DNA of 64,000 bases from Phlegmacium glaucopus (lineage: Eukaryota; Basidiomycota; Agaricomycetes; Agaricales; Cortinariaceae), in NCBI GenBank assembly GCA_015039465.1, contig MU130696.1, positions 248,001 to 312,000 on the forward strand, given 5' to 3'. Positions 11,243-23,216 of the stretch are shown here, piece by piece; position 1 is the stretch's first letter; every line of letters begins with the position of its first letter. The translations under genes were made by a program, and so were the position numbers. The notes under the pieces are model-generated. The model saw only the letters and a list, made by a program, of their open reading frames with translations, searched no databases and was not told the DNA's origin.

Positions 11243-14200
11243 ATGTCTCATGCCCCGTCGCCAGCAGTGGACGACTCTGAATCCTTTATTCTATCAACAA
11301 CGCCGACGCCAGCTCCCTTGAGAACTTTTTCTCAGTGGTCCGCAACAGATACGCCTCTTCATCATCATCAAGGCACTTCATATTTCACATCACGGCCCCC
11401 GTCTCCAATTCTAAATAGAGCACGGCGAACAGGCAGGAGTACCAGTATCAGCAGTTCTCAGGCTACAACCCGTCATCGTGATGAAGAAATACTAAGTGAA
11501 GATGACGAAGACAATAGTCACCGACGTGGAAAAGCGCCTGCTGAAACTCAAGATGATGATTCAGGAGAAGGAGATGAAGAAATCGACGAAGATGATCCTA
11601 TCACAACCGTCAAGGATCGACAATCCCTCATCAACGTCCAGCATCCGTTCGGTCTTCCCATCTGGAAACCAGCCTTGTACAAAAAATCCCGCACGGTGAC
11701 GCGTCTTGCTGATGAGGCACTTCATTCTATCCCCTCTGCACAGGCCGAGCGGCATCTCCTGCCAGGCAACTTGTTTTGGGCACTTGCCTTTGGCTGGTGG
11801 CTTGGACTTGTCTGCTTTGTCATTTCCTTTTTTATCTACCTTGTCCCCCAAGGCACCGAACATTACTCCAATCTTGTGTATGGGTTGGGGTGGTACCTAG
11901 CTTGGCCATTTGGTAAATATGTAGAAGGAGATATCGATAAACTCGAGCCGAAGGATGACGATGAAGGCCCTAGGCGTTGGAGCGATACCAACGACGCTGT
12001 TCGAGGCGCCTCCGAACCCAGGCAAGGTGATGAGACCGAACAACCCAGAAACCCACCTCTTTCAGAGTATCCCACTATCACCCAGGACACTGTATTATCG
12101 CGCGGTCAAAATATTTCATGGGCCTCTGAACCAGCACGAGAATCAACCCCGCTCCTCGGACATCACACCTTCCCTAGTCCCAGCAAATCATACGGAACAA
12201 CTCTCCTCCCAGTCTCTCCTTCATCAAGAACCGTTGACATCGACGCCGACGAAGAACCTCAAAAAGGTAGCTTGATCGGAAAAATTTGCTTTTGGCTGGC
12301 ACTAGTGTCGATCATTGCTCCTCTCATGCTCTTTGTGTGCATGATTTGTTGGGCTCTAGTTGTAACCATACCCATGGCGAAACTTAATTGGGCCCTCATT
12401 AAGTGCTTATTCACTAAGCCAACTCAGATCCGTTTCTGCGCTGCTCCGCCTGTCGTTATTGTTCCCACTGCTGGTGAACAAGGTGACAGCCGTCGAGGGC
12501 AAGAACACGGTGAAGACATTGGTACCCCAGTAGCTCAATTTTCTGTCAAACATCCGAGGCTTTCTGCGGGCCAAGCTGCTCCTTCCGGCTCACCAACCTC
12601 CACTGTCCTACTTTGCACATACCGCGCTGTCGGACTCAGATACTACAAGTACACGGTTGGAGGCGTCAATATTTTATTCGTCAATCTCCTCCCAATAGTA
12701 TTTTTCGTGATTTTTGATGGATTCGTCCTCCGCCCTCTCGTGGAAGAGATGGAACATAACGGCGAACACGTCCCTGCTTTCCTCAATTTCATCGCTTCCC
12801 AAGGTCTCATCTTTGTTCTCAGTCTAACTAGCGTTATCCCTCTCTCTTATTTCATTGGCATGGCTGTTGCTTCCATTTCGGCACAATCATCTATCGGCAT
12901 GGGTGCCGTCATCAATGCGACTTTCGGCTCTATTATAGAGATTATTCTCTATGCTATTGCTTTGACGCAGGGTAAGGGTCATCTTGTTGAGGGTTCTATC
13001 GTGGGGAGTTTACTTGCTGGTGTACTTTTGATGCCTGGGATGAGCATGTGTAGTGGGGCTTTGCGTCGGAAGGAGCAGAAGTTCAATGCGAAGAGTGCTA
13101 GTGTTACTAGCATGATGTTGATCATGGCTATTATTGGCGCATTGGCGCCAACCCTATTCTATCAGACGTATGGCAACGTATGGAACTACCAGCTCTTTTT
13201 CTTTCCGTCATTGACATCTTTTTTTTGCAGTTCCAACTGGTATGCAGCGGGTGTCCATCTTCGCCCGGCCGACCTGGTGATGCACCATGGATCTGCGACC
13301 ATTGTTACTATAAACATCCCGACCCCGTCGATGACCCCTTCTATCAGTCGACTGTTAAGAGTTTGATGTATTTCTGTGCTGCTATATTATTGTTGGTAAA
13401 GTTCTTTTCTCCAGTCTCAAAACTTTCCTCGAGCTCAAAAACTTTCCCCTTGCTCAGTCATACCTCATCGGCCTCTGGTTCTCATTACGTACTCATGCAA
13501 CTCAGATATGGCAGAATCCTCAACAACTTCTCCATCCGATGGAATTGCCGACTCATAGTCGAAACTCTCTGTACAATAAACTGCTTCCTTTGGGACATAG
13601 CACCGCTACGGCTGGTATCACCCAGCGCGTTGCTTCGCTTACCCGTAAAGCCAGCAATGCGAATACCAAGGGAACCAATGTGCCTTCGCGGACGGAGACA
13701 CCATTACCTCGTGAATGCTCCACATCAACATCAGCATCGGCAACTCCTCAGGCTAGTCGTCCATCAGTTACTACATCTCCAGCCCAAAGGAAACTTTCTT
13801 ACGCAACCTCCCAACAACAAACAAATCTCCACCCCGTCCTCGAAAGTGTCGACCATGCAGTTAAAAACACCGATCTGCGAAATATACAACTACCTGAACC
13901 TATGACTACGGATGATTTCACGAGGGCAGTGGCAGTCGCTACTGTTAGTGCGTTGAGGCATCAGCAGCAGCAGACTCATGCGCATTCACCGGGGCGGGTG
14001 AGGTCTGCTGTTGAGCATGAGGGTGCAGGCGCGGGTGGGGGACATGAGCAGGGAGGACACGATGCGCCTTCATGGAGTCGGACGACCAGTGCGAGTGTTT
14101 TGCTGGGGTGTACAGCTCTTTATGCTGTTATTGCTGGTATGTGTCTGATGGTCTTTTTTTTTGTACGTCAGAACATATGTTCATACTTTTATAGAGTTGC

Positions 14201-14913
14201 TTGTGGATGTTGTCGATGTTATATTAAAAAACTCAGGCATCGAAGAAAAGTTTTTAGGGATCACTTTGTTCGCCCTTGTACCCAACACAACGGAGTTTAT
14301 GAATGCGATTTCGTTTGCTCTTAATGGGAACATAGCGCTCAGGTCAGATATATATGCACTTTCTTTATCCGCGTATATGCGTGTTAACTATGTGTTTTGT
14401 AGTATGGAGATTGGTTCGGCTTATGCACTACAAGTGTGCCTACTTCAAATACCTGCAATGGTTGCTTTCTCTGCTTGGTACGATCCTCTAAATATGGGGG
14501 AAGTCGCCAAAACCTTCAGGTATGTAGAGATAAACCGATTTTTCCACTCGGGGTTTGAATTTTTTCTCTGTTCAGTTTGATCTTCCCGAGATGGGATGTT
14601 ATCGCTCTAATCCTTTCCATGTTCTTGATGACATATACATACATTGAAGCCAAGAGCAATTATCACCGTGGAAGTATTCTGATCCTAAGGTCAGTCCACT
14701 TTCTTAGGCTTATAATATTGGGCTGACTGTTTTGTTGTTCACATCAGTTATCTCGTTTTGTTGGCGGGCTTTTACTTTGCGCCGCCAACTGCGGTAGATG
14801 TTGACCAAGGCCATCTCAACAACGTCTCTTCTACTCTTCAAGAATTCCCGGCTCTTAGTTGGATTCAAACTGCACGATGGTATCTTAAATCGCTATACCA
14901 ACGTGGAGCTTAG
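11243..14913 (+). CDS. VNX1: Vacuolar monovalent cation/H+ antiporter, VNX1-like (CaCA family)
   Basis: Ca2+/cation antiporter-family exchanger of the fungal VNX1 type, a vacuolar or ER membrane Na+(K+)/H+ exchanger. A long disordered, acidic N-terminus is followed by LPGNLFWALAFGWWLGLVCF and about a dozen membrane segments. The first alpha repeat is VINATFGSIIEIILYAIAL, with the acidic Glu expected in the ion site. The second reads LVPNTTEFMNAISFALNGNIA and EIGSAYALQVCLLQIPAMV. Between them lies a Cys4 ribbon (CSGCPSS...WICDHCYYKHPDPVDD), also known from yeast Vnx1, and a long Ser/Gln/His-rich cytoplasmic loop with two poly-Gln/Gly patches. Five or six introns interrupt the 3' half. The reading frame ends ARWYLKSLYQRGA at TAG 14911-14913. 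Ion specificity is inferred from family, not visible. Confidence 0.9.
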
Positions 14914-15198
14914 TATCTTTTTGGCCATCATAACATTTATTTCTTCTTCCCAACAGACCCCGATTCGGACTCAAACCAACATCTTCTCTTCAACCATAAT
15001 CTTTGTGACACATGTTTTCATTCGCCTGCCTCTTAGTCCACATATAGGTAACTTTCAATCATCATTAAATATTTTCATCCACAATACCGAAGTGAGCCAG
15101 ACAGCTGGTGATATTTAACTCGGACAACCATGATGCTACATTATTGATATATACACACTTTGCACCGATACCATCTCTCCTTTTTTCGACAATTCAAA

Positions 15199-18100
15199 TC
15201 AATGCAAGTTTTGCAGCTGTTCTAAAACTTTCACAATCTGTTCCGAAGATAATTTCAACTGCTCCGGTGCACTTGATCCTTTCGTGACTTTTTTCAGATT
15301 GTCCGGGGAAAGAGTCAAGTAATGTTCCAGGAAATCGCCGTCTATGAATCCGAATGCAGCACCATCTGCATCACTGGGACCTCGAGTATTCTTCGGTGCT
15401 CGGAATCTATGCCAAGTTGAGTCAGATCGAAGCTAGCCTTCAACTGCTATACTGCTATTTTAATTACCTTGTATGGCTCACGTTCCCAACTCCTGAGACT
15501 ACAGCAGCCAAGTTCCGTTGTAGTGCGGTGAGATGCATCGCTAGCTCCTTATCTTGAACATCAATAATTACACCAATTTGTCCTGAAGAAGTGAAGTAGA
15601 CAATCTCTGGCAAGAGTTTGATCTCTCTCAAGTCATCTACTGCTGTTGAAAGAGAACCTAAAGAGACATCACTTAGTATCTAGTAACCTCGATACTCATC
15701 AGTGATTTCCATCTTACCTCGTAGCTGACCGCGCACGAATTTAGTAACCTGATCTGCCATATAGTAACATCCATTGCGTTCTAACGCTGTACGGCCTAAG
15801 ATCCGACCGAACATGAAAGTACAAATGTTCAAACAATCCTAGGATACACTTGAGTCGGTAACAACTAGACATATATTTCAAGTGAATACCACTCACATTG
15901 GCACAGATAATGTTATCAGAATCCAGAGCTTCAACGGATACGGGATACAAAGGACCATAATCCTTAGCTTCCGCGACCAATTTTCCTTCTGCTACCTTTA
16001 GTAGAGACACTGAGCTAATTTGATCTCCAGCTATAATCCGATTTCCAAATGAGCCCAGACTGGATACCAAGTAATTGTGGTTCCAATCTGCAACTCTCTT
16101 CAGGGAAAAGACCACAGTCGAAGATTCATCGAGTAAACTATCAAGTCGAAAAAGGAGAATCTGCAAATCGGAAGTTCAACGAGTTACTCATAGGTTTTAT
16201 GTATCACTGACGGAAGAATTGACTGCCGCAACAATTTTATCCTCCACGACTTTCAAGGAATAGACACATCCTCTGACGTCAGCGAATGTGACCATGGAAA
16301 GCTCCAAGCTTGATGGTTTTGATTGTGTGGCCGAGGCGTACGCTGTGAAGATCAACAATCGTCCAGCACTTGGTTCCACTTCCTCTGCTTTATGAATTAC
16401 AGTCCCGAGGCAGAAAAAAGGTTTTTTCTGGCCTTCAACCATCAAAGAAAAATTAACAATGGACGTTATCTCTTCATCAGGACCGCAATTAAACTGGCCC
16501 AAATCTGACGTAAGGACATGTCAGACATTAGTTGAACGGACGATGTGAATTAGACTAACGAGCGAGAGAGTTATGGTCAATTAGTTGGAAGGAACTTCTG
16601 GATGGCTCATAGTCGCCCACTCTAGTCGGTTCATTGCGAATACAGACGACACCGAATGCCTTCAATGATCGTTCATGTACTATTCGACGAGGATTATCGA
16701 GACCAAATGGTGCCTGAGAGTGGAGTGAGCAAAAGTCGACAAAGATGCATGTATAATTTGACACACCGGGCGTATATGCATCTTGTTAAGCTGCCTCACT
16801 CGACCAACGAACAGACCTGTCGGTGATGCCAGAATAAGCGAGGAAGCAAAGGTGTTTATCTTAAACTGAGCCGCGGCAGAAATTTCCTAATTTAAACTTA
16901 TGAGTTTGTCTCTACTGTGAAAAGAAACAGCCATACCTTGAGCATAATGGGCGAATTAACCAACTGATTCTTCTTATAATCAAAGAAGAAAACTGTTGCT
17001 CTGTTGCCTGCCGCAAGAACAGTGTGCTTGTCGTCTACTTTGAATGGAGTCAAACTGACTGGCGCATGCCCCAGAGAGATAATCTTTAGATCCTTCAGCT
17101 TATTTTCTTTCCACAACATCGATGCCACAGATCCATCTCCGAGACCTGCGAGGAGGAAAGCATGGTGGTTGACTCCTTTCGGATTCACATCATTGCCAAA
17201 GTTGAATAATAGCACTGAGCGAACAACAGCAGGCAGTGGAGGAGTTTTGCTTTCAGACCTCAGACCAGTTTCGGAAATTGAAAAAACCTCGACAATGTTG
17301 GAATGCCAATATGCGGCGATGATGAACCTTGAGAAGTGCTTTGCAGGATTGAGAGGTAAACAAGATATGACAGAAATTTCGGGTAGTTCAGTACGTTCGC
17401 TGTTCGGATGATCGTTAATAGGGCAAAAGCTGCCTAGCTAGTGAGCAAGCGACATACGGTTTTATTAACTCTTTAAACTCTACCGCATTATTCTCAATGC
17501 ACAGTAACGCTCGCCTTCCACCGTTCAGTGCCAACACGACTTGACTCCCGTTGACATTGGCTGCAACAATCTCAAGAGACCTCGTATCAAATGATGCCGT
17601 ATTTTCCACTTTCCATGCTGCCCGCTCCATATAGTTACCCATTGCAGCATCCCACTCGAGCAGAAAAGCACCGTTCGGCACAACTTGGACTACCAGAGAT
17701 GAATCAACATATTTGCCTTCTACTCGTTTGTGGAAGTTGGAAAAGGCAAAAGTCGGTTTCTTCGTGACAAGCCCGCTGTAAGGCGTGCTCTCTACACGTC
17801 GGAAAGTGGTGTTGGCGCCTTGATCATTGATCTGGAAAAGATGGGTTTCATTCACTGTCGATACAACGAGATGACTGTGCTTTCTAAAAAAAAGGTGATG
17901 TTAAGCTCCAAAAATGGCGCATGTATGCATTGTGATACTTACTCATCATTGCACTTGGCTCGAACGCCCCAAATATTGGTAATATCTGTGATCCCTTGTA
18001 CGAATGCCAGCTCCTCGAATACTGCGCCATTACGGACGATGTTGACGGACCCGGTGTTCGCTCCACCTGAGCATGTTACAATTTGCGTCTACATTGTATA

Positions 18101-19841
18101 AAATAAGTCATCGCAAGGAAGGAAGAAGAAGAAAAAGGGTTTACCTCGCCAGTATCATCTGTATCCGCTAGAATGGCGTCCATAATGGGGGCAATGTTCC
18201 TATAACTACTCAACACGGTGATAAAGGATCCCATGGCTTCAACAACACGTCCTTTGGAGAAGTTATTGCCGCTAGGGTCATCGACGTCCATATCATCACT
18301 GTTTTGTGACAGAACCTTTCCTTTTCCTTTCCTTGGAGACGTTGCAGAGAGACTTCCAGAAGAACATGTATGAATTTCCGGAGGGATGGAGATGGATGGC
18401 AATTCCTGGATCGATACCGGTGACGAAGATATTTGGAGAAGTTGAGAATCGCCTAAATGGGAACCTAGGTAGAGGTTTTGGCTTGTCAAATAAGTCAAAG
18501 TAGTCGGTGACGATGTCTATTTGAGATGTAAGAAGGGGCTAAGAATCCATATTGAAGAAATCATCACACTTGTCCAAGAGGAATCAAAATTAAACCAAAT
18601 TCCTTGATATTTCCAACCGAGAGCATTGCCAGTCTTCCAAAAGAATCGCCGAGGAAGAACCGGGATGGTATATCATCATCAACAGAACACCACCTAAGGC
18701 ATTAAATTGAAAAAAGTTATCTCACATGAATTTAAACATGTTTACGTACGCTGTTATTGGGCTCCAGGGCCACTCGACGACAGCGTTAGGCTTCTTCTTC
18801 CGACTTTCTCTCTCACGTTCTTTGGCTTTAGCTTTGGCAATTTCAGCCGCATCTGTACTCTTTTTCCTCGCCTCCAACCTTTTCCGCTTCCCTTTTAGTT
18901 TCTCCTGATTTTCTCTAGATGACAACTCAAAAAGGAGTATCTGTCTGCCTCCAACCACTAGAACACCTCCTTGGAAACTATCTTCGATTACATTTATTCC
19001 ATCATCATTAATTTCGGGTTGTACTGGAATTAGAAGAGGCAGTGACTCCGTTGGATAAGGTACAACTTTGTTTGAGATGATTGTTGGATTCAACAGTGAT
19101 GACGGATGGTGTGAGAGTTCAAAGGCGTCAACATCAATGTCACGCGCACATAGTTGTAGACGGTCTTGAGAATCCAGATAAAGGATTGCCAAAGTGTAGT
19201 CGTCGTCCGAGTTTGGTAGAAAGGCAAGTGAAAAAACATTAGATTCTGGAAGTCTGGGTCATTGACGATGTAAGGAAGTTGCGACAGGGTGTTATAGAAA
19301 AATAAACCATACGATACGTCAAAATCTTGTTCGTAGTTTCCTGCTTTTAGAGTGACAACCTTGAGCTTGCCAGAGTAGCAGTTCACTACTGCCAATGTAC
19401 CCGAGGGGTGGACAAGAACATCGTTGAAGAATTCTGATAAGCGAGGGAAGCGATCAAGCAAAGATAGTCGTTTCTTTACAATCAACTCTGCAGGACCGGT
19501 CTCTGATTCCGTGTATGATAAAAAGACAAGCTCAGGTTCAGGATGTGTGATCATCAGGATAAGATTGGAGCGCATGCCCGAGGTCTATACTTGGTTATCA
19601 ATGACAGGCATCAGAAATGGGACATATTCCAGCCTACAGAGATGGGGACGGGCTTGACAGAGCAAACTAATCCCCAGATATCCTGGCCGCATTCATGTTG
19701 GAGACCATGGGGTCTCAGAGAGTATATGTCTACCCTATGAAGCTTGGCCACCACGAGATGTTCGACGTCTCTGGAAGCCAAACTACACTTAGTAGATGAA
19801 AGAACCGACGAGGAAGGGTGAAAGGTCGAGGAGATCTTCAT
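15199..19841 (-). CDS. DDB1: DNA damage-binding protein 1 (DDB1) homologue
   Basis: Large triple beta-propeller adaptor of CUL4-type ubiquitin ligases. The start block (DVEHLVVAKLHRVDIYSL) parallels the DDB1 start (LNLLIAKNTRLEIY). Other matching blocks are LVHPSGTLAVVNCYSG, NLYLGSHLGDSQLLQI, SVNIVRNGAVFEEL, GRLLIFTAY, GCVYSLKVVEDKIVAAVNSS, and the end FGFIDGDFLEHYLTL with SEQIVKVLEQLQNLH (stop at 15199-15201). RSE1 and CFT1 belong to the same superfamily, but the end and length favour DDB1. Two insertions relative to animal DDB1 stand out: a Lys/Arg/Glu helix (about 18790-18930) and an acidic SP-rich loop (about 18230-18370, MDVDD). About 20 short introns are implied, and I did not fix every edge. 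Start chosen at MKISSTF (19841); an in-frame ATG at 19871 is also possible. Confidence 0.9.
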
Positions 19842-19916
19842 TGTAGGAGTACAAGTCCAATGTTTCTTCAAGTTGGAAGTTGGAACTCAGTCACCGGGAA
19901 ATCCGGTCCGTCAGTA

Positions 19917-20663
19917 CTAAACTTGTGGACTACCAGCTGCATACATCGTTCCATCTTCGTTCATTATAACATCTTCAGTTTCTACAGCAGCCTTTACCAC
20001 AAACGAATCCAACAACGTCGGTCCACTGGCTGCAACACCCTTCCCCTTTGGTTTTGCTCTTTTCACTGGAGGTTCCGCAGAGGACCAGGGCATAATTTCT
20101 GCCCAATACCTATCAATGTTATGCTTATTAGAGATGACCGAGAACACACCTTCCAGGAATAAAAATTCATCAGCTTTCCTTACGACAGTCGCTAGCCACC
20201 CCATCCGTTCAGAGTTGGTTCAAGAAATGTCACCAACACCAATAATCTCACCAATATCTTTATGTTGCACAGTAGACCTCTTCTCTCTATGAGCTACCTG
20301 TTGCCCTGCTACACATAGTCGCTTTATCATTTCCTCAGTCGCCAGTGAAATCAAGAAAGTTGCATCCTTTGCAATAATTGGTATTTCCTAATATAATGTA
20401 AGTTAGCCCGTGAGTATAAAGAATGCGTTTCTATGAACCTTATCTGCTTTGATTATTTTTTGCACCCTTGACAGTGGGAACAAGGTTTTTCCAGGTTCTC
20501 TCATCACAAGCTCTTTCTTTGCAAACTTCTTTTTGTGTGGTGCCGCTACAACTTCGTCCTCTTCCTCAAGATTGCCTGATTCCAGCTCCTGAGTCTCGAC
20601 GTCCTGCGTTTCCTTATTCTGGGTCTCTAGTTGAGTTGAATCCTCGGATTGGGACATTGTCAT
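19917..20663 (-). CDS. Histone-fold protein, DNA polymerase epsilon subunit Dpb3/POLE4-like
   Basis: CBF/NF-Y type histone fold. Exons join as LFPLSRVQKIIKADKEIPII, then AKDATFLISLATEEMIKRL and GQQVAHREKRSTVQHKDIGE, then VVRKADEFLFLEG. The last block matches the VDEFAFLEG of POLE4, which is why I favour Dpb3/POLE4 over NC2-alpha or HAP5. Such proteins pair with a second histone-fold partner (Dpb4/POLE3) and serve replicative polymerase epsilon or ISWI/CHRAC remodellers. An acidic Glu/Gln-rich N-terminal tail (QLETQNKETQDVETQELE) precedes the fold, and a Lys/Pro-rich linker (KRAKPKGKG) follows it. ATGs at 20663 and 20657 are both possible starts. Three introns. The gene ends 75 bp upstream of DDB1 on the same strand. 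Confidence 0.82.
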
Positions 20664-21047
20664 GAGATGGTAGTCGCGCGTCAGGCACAAGGTATTAATT
20701 TGTCACAGGTCGTGTTTGTGACCATTGGCGTTTATGTCACACTTCAGTATTCTCAAGTTTCTGAAGGTAAGTACTTAAAATGAAAGATTTATTATCTACC
20801 CTGGTAATACAGGAGTGTATTATTCACTCAAGGGAGGTGGTCCAAAACCCAGAAAGCTGATTTCAGCCAACCGTGCTCCAGAATGTTCAACTTGAAAGTC
20901 CAATGGCTACTTCAAAGCTCGGATATACTTAGTAGAAATTTGACTTGAGATGTGGATAGTAATTAGCAAAGGATGTACGATGCTTCATCATGAAAGCATG
21001 CTGAGCCGGAGGCTCGGGCCAGCTGTGGAAAATACGTTACGCCGCAC

Positions 21048-21746
21048 TCACAAACGTGCTCGTATCCTCTTCACAAGCACATCCGCATCACCATCGTCAA
21101 GTTCGTGTCTGGATTCAAATTCCTTCTGATGCATCTCTGTATGCGTGAGCGGGATCTGCCCTCCAACGGCTTTTGTACTAGAAGGCGAACTTGACTCAAG
21201 TTGGGGCGCTGGTATGATGTGATAGTGTACCTGTGAAAGGAAGATTCAAACAAGTTAATTAGCTACGATAAGGTATAGCACTGACATGAGGAACCGCCTG
21301 CGCATACTCTTGATTGCATACCACATTCAGACCTGTGTTACCCATCACTGTAAAGAATTAAAATCATTTACTGCAAGCACATTTCTGGTACCAAGAGACG
21401 GAGCACACCTTCCGTAAGGGCATTGGCAACTTTCGAGATAGCTTTCCCAACAGCAGAGGCTAAGTCAGGAGGAAGGTCTGACAATTTGGGAATGTGTGCT
21501 TTTGGGATAACGAGCGTATGCCCTGCCCTTAAAGGTAGAATATCTATGCCGGTTTAAGTGAAATTTTTGAACGATAGCCCCGTTAAGTAAATAAATACCC
21601 AGTATAGCAATGACTTTCTCCGTCTCGTACACCGTTGACGAGGGGAGTTCACCGCGAATGATGCGACAGAAGGCGCAGTTGTCATCATGGGCCCAGGCTG
21701 AAGGTATTTGACGTCCTACATGCGACTTAATGATGAAGGAAGTCAT
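21048..21746 (-). CDS. HIT-family hydrolase (HINT/FHIT-like)
   Basis: Small histidine-triad nucleotide hydrolase or transferase. Exon 1 encodes CAFCRIIRGELPSSTVYE, the usual HIT N-terminal block with a CxxC, and the phrase KVIAIL. The next exon gives DILPLRAGHTLVIPKAHIP and LSDLPPDLASAVGKA. The third gives the catalytic triad as AVPHVHYHIIPAP (H-x-H-x-H). The protein continues about 40 residues to VKRIRARL with stop at 21048-21050. Substrate is most likely an adenosine mono- or dinucleotide phosphoramidate, as in HINT. There are about three introns (around 21240-21285, 21350-21408 and 21543-21601). It is divergent from the next gene, whose start lies 94 bp away. Confidence 0.88.
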
Positions 21747-21840
21747 TGAAATTTCGACGACCTTCGGACCCTTGAAGAACTAGGACAATCATGGGAAGCC
21801 TGGTGCATAGTTTGGGTATGTGAATGTTTGCCGGAATTTG

Positions 21841-23189
21841 ATGCCAACCTACTCAGGCTCCCGAGTCCTCCTTGCCTCAGACTTCTATCCTGCCTACATG
21901 GCCTCAGCATCACAAAATGCCTCAATTGTTAGCGGAAATATATCAGCTTCGATGAGAAATAATTATGAACAGCACGGTGTAGCGGAGGTACATCTAATGA
22001 GTTTCGGAAAGTAGACAATCCTAACAAATCTTTGATATTATTTGCTTCATCGCCAATGCAGTACTACAAGAAAGTCGGTGCTACATACCGGAATCCCCAT
22101 TACCCTGGTATCCGTCTCTGTCTATTCTCGTGGTTTAATCGGTATGGTGTTTCATCAGATCCTTCTCCGGGGGCTCAAATTTATACGTATTTCTAGATGG
22201 TGGCAAATAAACTCCTCAAACACCGTCGGCATAACATTAGAACCGATCATCTTTTTTGATATGGCCTGTGGTTTGTAGATCCATTGCATGTACTAATTCT
22301 TTGACTGAGTTTTCACCGTCCTGTCAGGCAGGTAGATCATGTCTTCGTCGTCTTGACTCTCAGAGTCGTTGACAGATGGTTTTGCTTTTCCCAGTGGAGA
22401 AGCTACCCTCGCATTTGTGGAATGGTGTAACGTCGGGAAGAAACTCTATCATGAATCTTTATCGGTCAAAGATCGTTCATCCACTACGCCGATCGTTATA
22501 GCACCCCGACGGAACTTGATCATTCCAATTGCGCTTGGCCCCGAATTCCCGAGGCCACATATTATAGCTGCAGACCCTGTGAGCATCGCCCCGTCATAGA
22601 GAGTTTATCGTCGCTGTTTCAAGCTAGCTCATCCCTACTCCGACGCCCAGTTCACGGCAGTAGCCTACAAACAACGAACATCATACACATGTGCAAAACT
22701 CTCCTTTAGTGACATCGCCGAGGGCGCATTGCCAATACTGTCCGTCGATATCTCAACTGGTTCAGTACAAAAACTCATACCCCAAGAAGATAACGAGCAA
22801 ACGGAACGTCATCACATCATTGAGATGGTAGTCTGCTCATTTGCTCTGCATCTCCTTGAAGACGCTTCTAGCTTGTTTTCTCTCCTTTGGGAATTGAGCT
22901 CGAAAGCGCGCTGGCTCGTTGTTCTTGCACCTCACAAAAAGCCAGAGGTATAAGACCGACCGTCTTCTAATACCCAATATAAATTATTCAAGTTTTTCTT
23001 TCCAGATAAAGTCCGGATGGGGTTGGATGAAATGGAATATTGATAGTTGGCGAGAATGTCCCATGACAGATTCTGCAGGAGAGTTGCTACATGAAAGGTA
23101 TTGTCAATAGTTGTTTCTTCTGACATGTTTGAACTAATTGATGATACAGAGTACATTGTCGGATATATCGAAGTTTGAATTTAGACTAG
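21841..23189 (+). CDS. SAM-dependent methyltransferase-like orphan
   Basis: I recognise a Rossmann-type methyltransferase pattern but no named family. The start MPTYSGSRVLLASDFYPAYM is chosen because the reading frame aligns with divergent spacing to the HIT gene; 21820 is an alternative in-frame ATG. Joined exons give YYKKVGATYRNPHYPGIRLC, then FFDMACD with FPSGEATLAFVEW, which resembles motif I, PHIIAADP (motif II acidic), and VVCSFALHLLEDASSLFSLL, the typical post-motif region where LHLL follows a hydrophobic strand. RWLVVLAPHKKPE is the next strand. The end reads WGWMKWNIDSWRECP and stops at TAG 23187-23189. Introns are needed near 21990-22060, 22140-22197, 22276-22368, 22579-22640, 22948-23005 and 23098-23150. 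It ends 27 bp from the tail-to-tail SHE9 gene. Substrate unknown. Confidence 0.72.
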
Positions 23190-23216
23190 GATTGAAATTT
23201 TCAACCCATGGAATTG

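Noticed and set aside
11561..11863. Minus-strand ORF inside the VNX1-like gene
   Set aside because: Shadow of the plus-strand coding frame.
15199..19841. Reading this gene as the RSE1/SF3b or CFT1/CPSF subunit
   Set aside because: The N-terminal LVVAKLHRVDIY block, YLGSHLGDSQL and the GFIDGDFLE...EQLQNLH end match DDB1 more closely than RSE1 or CFT1.
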